DNA from: Paracoccaceae bacterium | Lineage (GTDB): Bacteria > Pseudomonadota > Alphaproteobacteria > Rhodobacterales > Rhodobacteraceae | DNA length: 64,000 bases | Direction of reading: 5' to 3' | NCBI GenBank assembly: GCA_022822495.1 | Contig: JAJEBQ010000032.1 | Coordinates: 1-64,000 of the forward strand | Shown: positions 45,923 to 54,733 of the stretch, piece by piece | How the letters are laid out: every line of letters begins with the position of its first letter | Numbering within the stretch: the stretch's first letter is position 1 | Notes under the pieces: model-generated | Database searches by the model: none | What the model saw: the letters and a program-made list of their open reading frames with translations, nothing else | What the model was told of the DNA's origin: nothing | Made by a program: the position numbers and the translations under genes

Positions 45923-46616
45923 AATCAGAGATAGAGATCCAAAGGATTCATCGGGTGCGTATGAAAGATTGTTTGGTAATGCCGAACTTGGAACTCTTAT
46001 TTCTAAAATTCAAGGGACAGTAATATCAAGCGGAAGTGAATTAGAGAAAATGATTCAAGAGAGAGTTCAAAACATAAAGGACTTAGATAAGTTTCTAGAA
46101 ATGGAACTTATGCAAGAAGGTGTCTATCTCGCAACTAAAAAACAAGTCAAAAATTCTACATCATTCGATTGTAACGGCATTGAACCGGATTTTCTTATTT
46201 TCAAGAGACGCAAAAATAAACAAAAATGTTATGTAATTGAACTCAAAGATGGGCATGCTTTTGACACAAAGAAGGCAGAGAAGGAAAGAGATAATCTTCA
46301 TAGATTTACAACCGCCAATGCACCGAAAATACAGTATGTCTTTGCTATACACATTGTTAGTTTTAACAAAGATAACAGAAATGAGATTGTAGAGGGATTT
46401 AAAAATAAGATAACAATCGAAGAAGCAATGACCGGTAGAGAGTTTTGTGAACTGCTTGAAATAAACTATGACGAAATCGTCAAGACAAGACAAAGCGATC
46501 AGAAAGATAATATGAAATACTTTTTGGAAGAATTATCACATATCGAAGAAGTTAAAAATTTTTTCATCAAGAAATTTAACAATTGCGACTGTGAAAGTAT
46601 TCAATTCAAATCTTGA
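45906..46616 (+). CDS. putative type II restriction endonuclease, PD-(D/E)XK type
   Basis: A 236-residue protein whose best catalytic match is EPDFLIFKRR (D95) followed by CYVIELKDG (E112, K114), the D...ExK pattern of many restriction nucleases. The rest shows no recognised domain. It starts inside the end of the methyltransferase gene; GTG 45906, ATG 45909 and ATG 45915 are all possible starts. Overlap with a DNA methyltransferase makes a cognate endonuclease the natural reading. The family and target are not identified. Confidence 0.78.
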   Translation: MMSMAKIRDRDPKDSSGAYERLFGNAELGTLISKIQGTVISSGSELEKMIQERVQNIKDLDKFLEMELMQEGVYLATKKQVKNSTSFDCNGIEPDFLIFKRRKNKQKCYVIELKDGHAFDTKKAEKERDNLHRFTTANAPKIQYVFAIHIVSFNKDNRNEIVEGFKNKITIEEAMTGREFCELLEINYDEIVKTRQSDQKDNMKYFLEELSHIEEVKNFFIKKFNNCDCESIQFKS

Positions 46617-46736
46617 TCAAGTATTTTTCGACTGCTTTTTTTATCCTGAACTCCAGATTTCGTCAAACCTCTCCCGCTCAAAAGACCTTTTTTCACTTCG
46701 TTTATAATTTTTTTTTCAAAAACACGCCTTTCCCTC

Positions 46737-46990
46737 TTGTCTTATGGGCCGGGTTCTGATTCACTGGTGGAAAGTCTTAAATGTTACATTGATTGGGATT
46801 TTCATGTCAAAGCGACGTTGTCAGGGGGGAGGCACCCCCGTAACACTGCCCCGATGTTTCTACCCCGTCTTGATGATTATGTCGGCGAGGGCAATCCGGT
46901 TCTGGCGATTGATTCCTTCGTTGATGCACTTGACCTCAACGCCCTAAGGGTTTAGCCCTACCGAGACATGGTCGAGGCCCGGTCAACCGC
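46737..46990 (+). pseudogene. fragment of an IS1182/IS5-like transposase N-terminus
   Basis: The frame carries APMFLPRLDDYVGEGNPVLA then IDSFVDALDLNALRV and a stop, matching the start of IS1182-type transposases (LPECLDDYVGEDNPVRVIDA). A second, overlapping frame adds VEARSTAF. The remaining two thirds of a transposase gene are missing, so this is a dead relic. Confidence 0.75.
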
Positions 46991-47237
46991 CTTTCGATCT
47001 AGAGCTCTTGCTAAAGTTGTCTTTCTAGAGTTTCCCGTGTTGTTTTTCACAATAATTCAATTCCAATTTTTACATTATTTCGGCTTGGCTGCTTGGAAAA
47101 AGAGACTACTTGGAAAGGAAAAAGGATGATTCTCAAATTAATTCGATTTATCAGAACATCGGCGTTGAATTAATTTGATAAAAAACGGGGTTACGTGACG
47201 GTTTATTGTGAGAAATAACAACCAGAAATCTGTCTTA
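46956..47237. other. gene-free remnant region before the first Fic gene
   Basis: Between the transposase fragment and the Fic stop codon there is no credible gene. It holds the dispersed repeat at 47040-47091 and AT-rich sequence. It is probably decayed mobile DNA. Confidence 0.5.
47040..47091. repeat. dispersed repeat copy A (about 45-50 bp)
   Basis: The segment from TGTTTTTCACAATAATTCAA through TTCCAATTTTTACATTATTT to CGGCTTGGCTGC is repeated with few changes at 49479-49523. A third, partial version (TTCCAATTTTCTCACG ... TTTTTCGGCCTGGCTGC) lies at about 49550-49585. The copies sit near IS remnants and probably mark ends of a lost mobile element. Confidence 0.7.
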
Positions 47238-48398
47238 TTACAACGGTTCGGTACCTTGGCTTAATATGTCTATATAGTGATCATATACAAAAATCTTGTG
47301 ACGATCTTTTCCAGTAATTTCTCTTGCAATGCCAATAGCCTCCAATGTTCTCAGGCTTCTTAAGACAGTAGGCAAAGATAATTCACATTTATCTCTTATT
47401 TTGGTTGTTGAAGAGATCGGTTGGTTTTGAAGATAATTATGAACGGCCAAAACTGCAGCAGAATTTCCATAACTCGTAATTTTATCCCTATCATCCTTAA
47501 ATAAATTAAGAATATTTTGTGCAGTTTCCGTCGCCTGTTTGGCTGTTTCAATAACTCCGGTTAGGAAAAACTCAACCCATGATTCCCAATCACCTGTTTT
47601 TCGTACGGATTGGAGATGATCATAATATTGCTGCCGATTTGTTTTAAAATACAAGCTAAGGTAAAGGAGTGGTTGATTTAAAACACCCTCATTGCAAAGA
47701 ATAAAAGTAATGAGCAATCGTCCAAGTCTGCCGTTACCATCAAGGAATGGATGGATTGTTTCAAATTGAACATGTGTTAAAGCTGCTTTTATTAGTGCGG
47801 GCATTTTAACGTTTGTATCATGCAGGAACTTCTCAAACTTGTCTAATGTTTCCATTAGATCTTCTGGTGGAGGAGGCACGAACCGTGCGTTTCCCGGTCT
47901 GGTGCCACCAATCCAATTTTGTGATGAACGAAATTCACCAGGTAGTTTATTACCACCGCGGGCATTGTTCATTAAAATTTTGTGAATTTCTCTTATTAAT
48001 CGGAGAGAAAGGGGGAAATTTTTCAAGCGCTCAAGACCATGTTTCATTGCAGTTACATAACAGGAAACCTCTGTTACATCATCTATTGGAACACCTGGTG
48101 CCTCCTCATTCTCATATAAGAGAAGATCTGAAAAAGAAGACTGTGTCCCTTCTATTTGTGAGGATAAAACAGCTTCTTTTCTGATGTACATGTATAAGAA
48201 TAAGTAAGGATCCGGTAAAACCATGCTCATTCCATCCAGCCGCCCCATAGCTGTGGTTGCCTTATCCAGTAATGGGTAAAGATGTGACATATCCAATGGG
48301 GGTGATGGCGGTAGGGGCTTGGGGATATATGCTTCATATATTTCTCCTGCAATTGCAGAACTTTTTTTAAACCTACCTATACGACCTGATTTGTCCAT
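47238..48398 (-). CDS. Fic family protein with inhibitory motif and C-terminal winged helix
   Basis: A 386-residue Fic enzyme. The catalytic loop HPFLDGNGRLGR starts at H216. An upstream segment SSQIEGT (residues about 80-85) fits the [S/T]xxxEG inhibitory helix. The last 80 residues (STTKIRDKCELSLPTVLRSL) look like a winged helix-turn-helix. Fic proteins usually transfer AMP to hydroxyl groups of target proteins; the target here is unknown. Its start (48398) is preceded by two tandem 44-bp units, each with a palindrome (48423-48536), a likely operator, possibly bound by its own C-terminal domain. Confidence 0.9.
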   Translation of the reverse strand: MDKSGRIGRFKKSSAIAGEIYEAYIPKPLPPSPPLDMSHLYPLLDKATTAMGRLDGMSMVLPDPYLFLYMYIRKEAVLSSQIEGTQSSFSDLLLYENEEAPGVPIDDVTEVSCYVTAMKHGLERLKNFPLSLRLIREIHKILMNNARGGNKLPGEFRSSQNWIGGTRPGNARFVPPPPEDLMETLDKFEKFLHDTNVKMPALIKAALTHVQFETIHPFLDGNGRLGRLLITFILCNEGVLNQPLLYLSLYFKTNRQQYYDHLQSVRKTGDWESWVEFFLTGVIETAKQATETAQNILNLFKDDRDKITSYGNSAAVLAVHNYLQNQPISSTTKIRDKCELSLPTVLRSLRTLEAIGIAREITGKDRHKIFVYDHYIDILSQGTEPL

Positions 48399-48422
48399 TC
48401 CATTTCCAGAAGTTTAATTTTA

Positions 48423-48536
48423 GTCTGATTGTGTTACTTGATGTAAATTAAGTAACATGGTTGTTAGTTGCAACAGAATAAGTAACAAAAATGTCTGACT
48501 ATGTTACTTGATGTAAATTAAGTAACATGGTTGTTA
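48423..48536. promoter_or_regulatory. two tandem 44-bp repeats with palindromes upstream of the Fic gene
   Basis: The units 48423-48466 and 48493-48536 are almost identical and lie 70 bases apart start to start. Each contains TGTTACTT-N10-AAGTAACA (48432-48457 and 48502-48527), an inverted repeat with 8-bp arms. A further half-site AAGTAACA is near 48480. Position just upstream of the Fic start suggests operator sites for autoregulation. That role is inferred. Confidence 0.75.
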
Positions 48537-48867
48537 TACCAAACCACCTAACGAATGACTCATCCGCATGTTAACAGAAAAAGATAATGTAGTGGCTTTC
48601 CAAGATTCCCATATTGGTTTCAAATCAACCAGCGATTCCAATAGAGAAGGACTATAGGATACGAGAGCCATACCCATAGAAAATCACTACATGATAAAAG
48701 AATTAGAGTACTTTGCCAAGAAATGCAATAATCATCGGTTGAGCGAAGCAACTCATCCGTTCGGCTGGACTATTACCTGAAAATGGGGCATTTCAAAAGC
48801 GATAAGCCCTGAGTTAAAAATAATGTCGAATTGATTTGCCAGATCAAACGTATTATATTATTCCTTC
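48537..48867. other. gene-free stretch between Fic operator repeats and small membrane gene
   Basis: About 330 bases with no credible ORF or RNA gene. Nothing further can be named here beyond AT-rich sequence, possibly remnant DNA. Confidence 0.4.
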
Positions 48868-49104
48868 ATGAACGAAATAACTGACAATCGAGAACTGGAA
48901 CACAAATTTGAACTTCTGGAAAAGGATTACAAAATCATGGAAGCAAATGTTGATGGAACTCTTAAGGACCTGCGGACAGATATTGAACGGAATAATACAG
49001 AGGTTGCCAACAAAATCCATGCCCAGACGAAATGGATGATTGGAATTGTTGTTGCAGCTGTCGTAATCATCATAGGTGCAGTCAGTCTCCTCACACAAAT
49101 TTAA
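48868..49104 (+). CDS. small protein with coiled coil and one C-terminal membrane helix
   Basis: A 78-residue protein. Residues about 8-48 are charged and helical (NRELEHKFELLEKDYKIMEA), which suggests a short coiled coil, and the C-terminus is a hydrophobic helix (WMIGIVVAAVVIIIGAVSLL). Similar tail-anchored small proteins occur in mobile islands, with unknown roles. ATG 48868 has no strong ribosome site, so expression is uncertain. Confidence 0.6.
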   Translation: MNEITDNRELEHKFELLEKDYKIMEANVDGTLKDLRTDIERNNTEVANKIHAQTKWMIGIVVAAVVIIIGAVSLLTQI

Positions 49105-49478
49105 AAAGCCCTCTGATTATAAATCCTTTTCAGCACTGGTTGCAGCCGAGATAACTGATACAACTCGTGCTGGTAACCAGGCACGATGGGAGTATAATCT
49201 TCTTACTAATCCTCCATCTTGGCCAGTGTCTAGATTTTCCCCTCAACCTCAATATCGTTGACTCCAGCCCTTGGGGCATTCTCGGACATGACGCCCTCGT
49301 TTTCTGTGGTTTGAATGAGACACATCACATCGAGAATTTGCTCAAGGTCATTGCAATGCAGAATGACATTGCAATATTCGTCCTCACAATCATGACAACC
49401 AGGTTCCAGCTTGTTTTGATTTTGTGTTCGTGAAGACGGTCCGACCCTGAATAGCAAGCACGTCAAGGAGGGCGGTGG

Positions 49479-49523
49479 TGTTTTTCACAATAATCCAATT
49501 CCAATTTTTCACCTTATTTCGGC
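49479..49523. repeat. dispersed repeat copy B
   Basis: Reads GTGTTTTTCACAATAATCCA then ATTCCAATTTTTCACCTTAT and TTCGGC. It matches the segment starting at 47040 over about 45 bases with a few changes. Both copies lie in degraded DNA flanking the first Fic gene. Confidence 0.7.
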
Positions 49524-49591
49524 AGTAGTGAGACAAATTGTCTCACGCCATTCCAATTTTCTCACGCTTTTTCGGCCTGGCTGCGACATGT

Positions 49592-49781
49592 GAGACTGTG
49601 AAAGTATTTAAACGAATTCTTCAAAAGGTCATTTGTACACCAAGAAAATGCGCCTTTGGGCTTTTTTTTCAAACGAAAATCCAAAAACAACAAATAAATG
49701 TCTCGGAAGGACACCTTAGCTGGGCAAATAATAGTTAAAAGTGACTTCCTGCTTTAGACGCTAGAATACTTTCACAGTCTC
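49592..49781. repeat. 17-bp inverted repeat enclosing about 156 bp
   Basis: GAGACTGTGAAAGTATT (49592-49608) recurs as its exact complement AATACTTTCACAGTCTC (49765-49781). The enclosed DNA has no gene. It may be a miniature mobile element or a relic with the ends of one; there is no clear target duplication. Confidence 0.65.
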
Positions 49782-49939
49782 GTTTATCTTCCGGCCAGAT
49801 ACGAAATGTTTCACATCTATACTTCAGAAGATTATCTCATCAGTCCGAGAAAGGTTTGGACCGTGCAAAACAAAAGGCCAAAGATCTACTGGATTCAATA
49901 AATTGGATTGATGAAGCCAAATCCCCAGGAGATTGAGAT

Positions 49940-50069
49940 AAGTATTATTCATGCTTTGTAAGTGTTTTTCACAAAAACGCTTAAAAATAAGTGTTTTTCA
50001 TGCTTTGTAAGTGTTTTTCACAAAAACGCTTAAAAATAAGTATTATTCATGCTTTGTAAGTGTTTTTCA
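49940..50069. repeat. 49-bp tandem repeats (2.7 copies) with near-palindromes upstream of the second Fic gene
   Basis: Units begin at 49940, 49989 and 50038, each starting AAGTRTTWTTCATGCTTTG, and the third is cut short after 32 bases. Inside is AGTGTTTTTCACAAAAACGCT, a 21-base near-palindrome. The array ends about 15 bases before the Fic start codon, where an operator would sit. No spacer structure like a CRISPR array is present. Confidence 0.82.
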
Positions 50070-50084
50070 TGGAATAATACCATT

Positions 50085-51587
50085 ATGATTAATAGAATCT
50101 TACCTGAACCTGAAGCCAAAATTGTTGGTTATGCATTTCTTGTTCAAAGTTATGAACTTAGTGTTCCACTACCTATAATTTTATCAGCAATTGGAAAAAA
50201 ACATAAGATTTATGAAGCAGATGGCTGGAAGGTTTACACACCACGTTATACTCCCAAAGAAAGTTTCTATGACCATTTAGTTTTTGCTTTGAAGTATGAA
50301 GGCATTGATTTGGCTGTATTGAATTCCTTGTTTTCAAAAATCGATAAATCCGATCTTGAGCAAGCAATAATTCAAGAACCAAATGGTTTATATGCAAGGC
50401 GTATTTGGTTCTTGTATGAATATCTGAAAGAGGATAAGCTTGATATCCCTGATCTTACACAAGGAAATTTTGTTCCCCTCATTGATACTAAATTACAATA
50501 CGCAGGACCGGCACGTAATTCTAAACGTCATCGTATTCGGAATAACTTACCTGGTGTAAAGCACTTTTGTCCACTTATCAGACGTACAGAAAAAATTGAT
50601 GCCTTAATCAATCAGGATTTATCAAAACAAGCACTGGATCTTTTTGGTACTATTCATCCCGATGTACTAATTCGTGCCGCTAGTTTTCTATTACTGGAAG
50701 ATTCAAAAGCTTCGTATGCAATTGAGGGCGAAACACCGCCGCAAAATCGTGCTGAACGCTGGGGACGGATTATTGGTCAAGCAGGCAAGATTCCCTTATC
50801 AAAAGCGCACCTAGAATACCTACAAAATGAGGTAATTGGTGATGGTAGATTTATCCAAATGGGGTATCGCAATGAAGGCGGATTTATCGGAAGGTATCAT
50901 CGTTCGACAAATATCCCGATCCCTAGTCATATTTCAGCTAAACATCAAGATCTGTATGTTTTGATGCAAGGATTAATTGAAACAGAACAATTACTCAAAG
51001 ATAGTGATTACTCACCTGTATTAGCAACGGCATTGATTGCTTTTGGCTTTGTTTTTATTCACCCGTTTGAAGATGGTAATGGTCGCCTGCACAGATACTT
51101 AATGCATCACGTATTAATGGAGACAGGCTTTACGCCTAATGGATTGGTTTTTCCTGTTTCCTCAGTTATCCTAAAGCGTATTTCAGATTACGCCACTGTA
51201 CTTGAAGCTTATTCGAAACCACGTCTGTCTTTAATTGAATGGCGTGCTACTGACCGAGGTAATGTTGAAGTCCTAAATGAGACGATTGATCTTTACCGCT
51301 TTTTTGATGCCACACCTCAAGCTGAATTCTTTTTTGAATGTGTGCAAGAGACCATCACCAAAACATTCCCCGATGAAGTTAAGTTTCTTCAGCAGTTTGA
51401 CGAAATAAAAAAATTCGTGAATAATTTTATAGATATACCGGATCGTACAGCAAGTCTTCTAATTAACTTCTTACATCAAAATGATGGGAAACTATCTAAG
51501 CGTGCACGTAAGAAGGAATTCTCAGTCTTAACTGATGAAGAGGTTAAGGTTTTTGAGAACAAATTCGAAGAGATATTCAAATCGTAG
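50085..51587 (+). CDS. Fic family protein, second copy
   Basis: A 500-residue Fic enzyme from ATG 50085 (MINRILPEPEAKIVGYAFLV). An in-frame ATG at 50049 lies inside the repeat array and is less likely. The catalytic loop is HPFEDGNGRLHR, and the inhibitory segment SYAIEGETPP fits the [S/T]xxxEG form. The N-terminal region looks like an added domain. The C-terminus (RTASLLINFLHQNDGKLSKR) may hold a small DNA-binding or regulatory fold. It should transfer nucleotides to proteins; its target is unknown. It resembles the first Fic protein only in the core. Confidence 0.9.
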   Translation: MINRILPEPEAKIVGYAFLVQSYELSVPLPIILSAIGKKHKIYEADGWKVYTPRYTPKESFYDHLVFALKYEGIDLAVLNSLFSKIDKSDLEQAIIQEPNGLYARRIWFLYEYLKEDKLDIPDLTQGNFVPLIDTKLQYAGPARNSKRHRIRNNLPGVKHFCPLIRRTEKIDALINQDLSKQALDLFGTIHPDVLIRAASFLLLEDSKASYAIEGETPPQNRAERWGRIIGQAGKIPLSKAHLEYLQNEVIGDGRFIQMGYRNEGGFIGRYHRSTNIPIPSHISAKHQDLYVLMQGLIETEQLLKDSDYSPVLATALIAFGFVFIHPFEDGNGRLHRYLMHHVLMETGFTPNGLVFPVSSVILKRISDYATVLEAYSKPRLSLIEWRATDRGNVEVLNETIDLYRFFDATPQAEFFFECVQETITKTFPDEVKFLQQFDEIKKFVNNFIDIPDRTASLLINFLHQNDGKLSKRARKKEFSVLTDEEVKVFENKFEEIFKS

Positions 51588-52499
51588 GGTTATATTGGTG
51601 GGCATACTACTATAGCAGGCAGGCCACCAAAATTACCAGTCGTTATTCATTCATTTACTGGAAAAGTTTTGCAAGGGAACAAACACAAAAGAAAAGAGGT
51701 TCTTCCCTCTTTTACAGGTGTTTTCGTTTTCAGCCTTCAACACATCATCGATGGATGAAAATCCAACCTCATGTAACTTTGTTGCTTTGACAATTTCATC
51801 AAATTCACCCAATACCATTTGAAGTTTGAGAGATGATACCCAAAGAAAAACTGAACCGATCTGAGAATCAAAGCCAAACACCACCAGTTAGCGCACACTA
51901 TGCTCAAAAATGATGCACCAAAGAGATTTGGAAATCGGTAAGTCGAAAGTAAACCTGCCACCCCAATAAGTGGTTGCAACAATTAAATTCTGTTGATGGT
52001 TCACCTCTATTGTAAGTTCCCATAAAATTTATGTCCGTTCCAAAATTGGATGCAACAGCCAATGGATTCTACCGAGGGGTGTAAATTTACAACTCGTTGA
52101 CACTTTTGAGAGGTATAATAATTTTATTTATGTCGTGATATTCACATCAATTCTAAGTGAAGATTCATCTTGATATTTGGACATGGCAGAAATGATTCTT
52201 AACAGTTAAAATCAGCTGATGAGTTCATTCATTTTGAAAGTTGCCGGATGTAGAATGGCAGCGGTGTTACACTGATGCTATTGGCAAGATAAGGGAGCAA
52301 TCAAAAGATGGAAACAAGACACTCGGTATCTTGTTGCTCAAAAATTGGGTAAATCCAGGTGGTACTATTTTTACCGGATCCAAATTACCCGTGTGGAAAC
52401 GAGTTCTATCGGGAATCAATCCATATAGATTCAAAGTTAAGGCATTGATATTCGAATTGGTGTAGATTGGCCATACAGAATATCACTTAACGCCCGAAT
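51588..52499. other. degraded gene-free region
   Basis: About 910 AT-rich bases. Minus-strand frames at 51651-51884 and 51737-51982 are hydrophobic or charged pieces that could be one frameshifted relic, but I do not recognise the product. A plus frame at 52241-52465 (TTG start) has no known features. TTGACA at 52097 and TATAAT at 52114 are at an unsuitable distance for a sure promoter. Nothing here is a supported gene. Confidence 0.45.
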
Positions 52500-53060
52500 T
52501 CACCCCTCCAGTTCAGTATCCCAATAAAGAAAATCCATCCAGGTTTCATGCAGGTAGTTTGGTGGGAACTTCCGACCGATATTTCTCAGCTGTTGGTTGC
52601 TCGGTTCAAACGGCTTTTTCCTGAGTTCCAATCCGGCAGCTTGCAAGGATTTCGATCCCTTTTTGAAATTACAATCATGACACGCTGCAACCACATTCTG
52701 CCAGCAGGTCGTTCCGCCCATGGATATCGGTTTTACATGGTCAAAGGTTAGATCACCCTTTTTATGGCAATATTGACAGGTAAATTCATCTCTGAGGAAC
52801 AGATTAAACCTTGTAAAAGCGACTGTTTTCTGCGGTCGAATATATTCTTTCAAGGCAATAACTGAGGGAAGCGTAAATGTTGTGGATGGCGATCGAACCA
52901 CATGATTATACTCATAAATAACATTAACTCGATCTAAAAATACAGCTTTAAGAGCTACCTGCCACGACCAAAGTGAAAGTGGCAAATAGGACAAGGGTTG
53001 ATGGTCTGCGTTCAATACCAAGGCAGAATAATCTTTTTGTACTTGGGATTTCCTCAACAT
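52500..53060 (-). CDS. HNH endonuclease family protein
   Basis: A 186-residue protein. The HNH core is FTCQYCHKKGDLTFDHVKPI (cysteine pair CxxC, then DHV) and NVVAACHDCNFKKGS (asparagine and second cysteine pair). The beginning LVLNADHQPLSYLPLSLWSW is typical of a family found in many alphaproteobacterial chromosomes. It likely nicks or cuts DNA, but the biological role is unknown. It stands just outside the degraded island. Confidence 0.85.
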   Translation of the reverse strand: MLRKSQVQKDYSALVLNADHQPLSYLPLSLWSWQVALKAVFLDRVNVIYEYNHVVRSPSTTFTLPSVIALKEYIRPQKTVAFTRFNLFLRDEFTCQYCHKKGDLTFDHVKPISMGGTTCWQNVVAACHDCNFKKGSKSLQAAGLELRKKPFEPSNQQLRNIGRKFPPNYLHETWMDFLYWDTELEG

Positions 53061-53337
53061 ATGTACCTAACACAATCATTCCAGAACAGTAGATACCCAT
53101 ATATTTAGTATAGCAGGAAATATTTTCTCGTAAAATTTTTATGAAGGTAAAAATTGGTATTATTTGGCAACATTTTTCAAGTTACAAATTACCTATAGAT
53201 TCAATCCTTTGTTTGATTGGAAACCCTATTTCATTACTCATTCGCTGCTGTGGCATCCTACCTGCTTTTTTTGTATCGATTCCGCAGGTTTGATATCAAG
53301 TAAATAGATAAGGCCCTGAATTCGCAATGAATATCCT

Positions 53338-54594
53338 TTAATCCTGTTCTTCTTCGGCCATTTGCTGATCAATCACATATTCCTGTGCCATATCAACAAC
53401 GACGGGAGTTGAGGTCGGGCTGATAGGTGTATAGGACATGGTTTCAAGAGTCTCCGGTGTTTGACGAATTGCCATTCTGAACGTACAAAAGGTTGCCAGG
53501 ATAGCCATGGTCAAAGCGATGTATATGAAAAATCCCGAAGGCCCGATGAAGTCCATCAACCAACCAACAAAGAACGGTCCACTTATGGCTCCTAATCCGT
53601 TGACAAATATCAACCCACTCGCACCAGCAGGCATGTCACCAACTTCCAGGTAATCATTGGTATAGGCAATCAATAAGGAATAAAGGGGGGTTGTTGTTGC
53701 TCCAACAACAAAAGTAACAGCCAGAAGAATGACCATAAATTCTTCGGTAAATGATCCGATGAAGGCAATGATTGTACATATACCAGCTACAACTAAAATG
53801 AGTTTTCTTCTGTCCATCCTGTCAGAAATAAACCCAATTGGAAACTGCATGACCAATGCTCCGAGATATATCATACCCACAAAAAGGGCAATTTGAGTGG
53901 ATGTCATACCAATCCGGGCGCCAAAAACTGCTGCCATTCCAAATAATGCGGCAAAAACAGCACCAAGTATGAAAGAACCAACAACACCAAGCTGGGAAAC
54001 CTTGAAAAGGTGTACCAAATTCATGGATTTTGTTATCTCACTGCGGGGTGTTGGTGTAACCGAAAGAAGTATTGGTGTAAAGGATAACGAAACCAAAACT
54101 GAAGCCAGGACAAAAAGTAAATAGCCAGAAGTATCACCAAGATTAAATAATCCTTGAGCAGAAATGATCCCAAGCATCTGAATGGAAATATAAATGGCAA
54201 GGGTTTTGCCCCTGTTCTCATTTGTAGAACTGTCGTTGAGCCAACTTTCGGCGACGACATAAACACCCGAGAAACCAATACCTATCAAAATACGAAGTAG
54301 GACCCATACCCAAGGTACAGGGAATTGTGCAAAAAGAATTAATGCTGCCGAAATGAGCGACCCCAAGGCTGCGAATACCCGGACATGACCCACTCGTATT
54401 ATCATATGTGGGGTAAGCCTCGAGCCAAAGAGAAACCCGATAAAGTATCCCGACATGATGATGGAAAGTTCCAAGGTACTAAAATCTTCCTGGACACCTC
54501 TAATGCCAACGAGAGTACCTTGTAAGCCGTTGCCAACCATAAGCAGGAAAATTCCCAGGAGCAGAGCCCAAATTTGTCCAAGAATTGTAAACAT
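53338..54594 (-). CDS. major facilitator superfamily transporter
   Basis: A 418-residue membrane protein of the MFS type with about twelve hydrophobic segments. The loop after helix two contains FGSRLTPHMIIRVGHVRVFA, and the central loop after helix eight carries the second MFS motif (GFISDRMDRRKLILV). The C-terminal tail is acidic and cytoplasmic. ATG 54594 follows GAGGGA. It resembles YcaD-type MFS proteins. The substrate is unknown. Confidence 0.87.
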   Translation of the reverse strand: MFTILGQIWALLLGIFLLMVGNGLQGTLVGIRGVQEDFSTLELSIIMSGYFIGFLFGSRLTPHMIIRVGHVRVFAALGSLISAALILFAQFPVPWVWVLLRILIGIGFSGVYVVAESWLNDSSTNENRGKTLAIYISIQMLGIISAQGLFNLGDTSGYLLFVLASVLVSLSFTPILLSVTPTPRSEITKSMNLVHLFKVSQLGVVGSFILGAVFAALFGMAAVFGARIGMTSTQIALFVGMIYLGALVMQFPIGFISDRMDRRKLILVVAGICTIIAFIGSFTEEFMVILLAVTFVVGATTTPLYSLLIAYTNDYLEVGDMPAGASGLIFVNGLGAISGPFFVGWLMDFIGPSGFFIYIALTMAILATFCTFRMAIRQTPETLETMSYTPISPTSTPVVVDMAQEYVIDQQMAEEEQD

Positions 54595-54733
54595 TTACAT
54601 TCCCTCGAAAAAAATCCGAATATTGGAATTTCTTCTATGATTTAAAGGGATAAAATAGGCAATATTTTTTATGCACCATTTTATTTTTCAAAATCCATAT
54701 TGATCGTATCAAAATGCCGACAATTAAATGTGC

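Larger units (their letters stand above)
49105..49939. other. remnant region with dispersed and inverted repeats
   Basis: No complete gene is visible in about 835 bases. A 78-codon minus frame at 49230-49466 (cysteine-containing, with EPGCHDCEDEYCNVILHCND) may be a decayed fragment, but I do not recognise it. The region includes dispersed repeat copy B (49479-49523) and the inverted pair at 49592-49781. It looks like collapsed mobile DNA between the two Fic genes. Confidence 0.5.

Noticed and set aside
46737-46955. Small intact gene of 72 codons
   Set aside because: It matches only the N-terminal part of an IS1182-type transposase and stops early, so it is a transposase relic.
49940-50069. 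Looked like a CRISPR array because of regular repeats
   Set aside because: The whole 49-bp unit repeats with no unique spacers, only 2.7 copies are present, and no cas gene is nearby.
52097-52119. TTGACA and TATAAT as a promoter
   Set aside because: The two boxes are 11 bases apart, too close for a normal sigma-70 promoter, and no supported gene follows.
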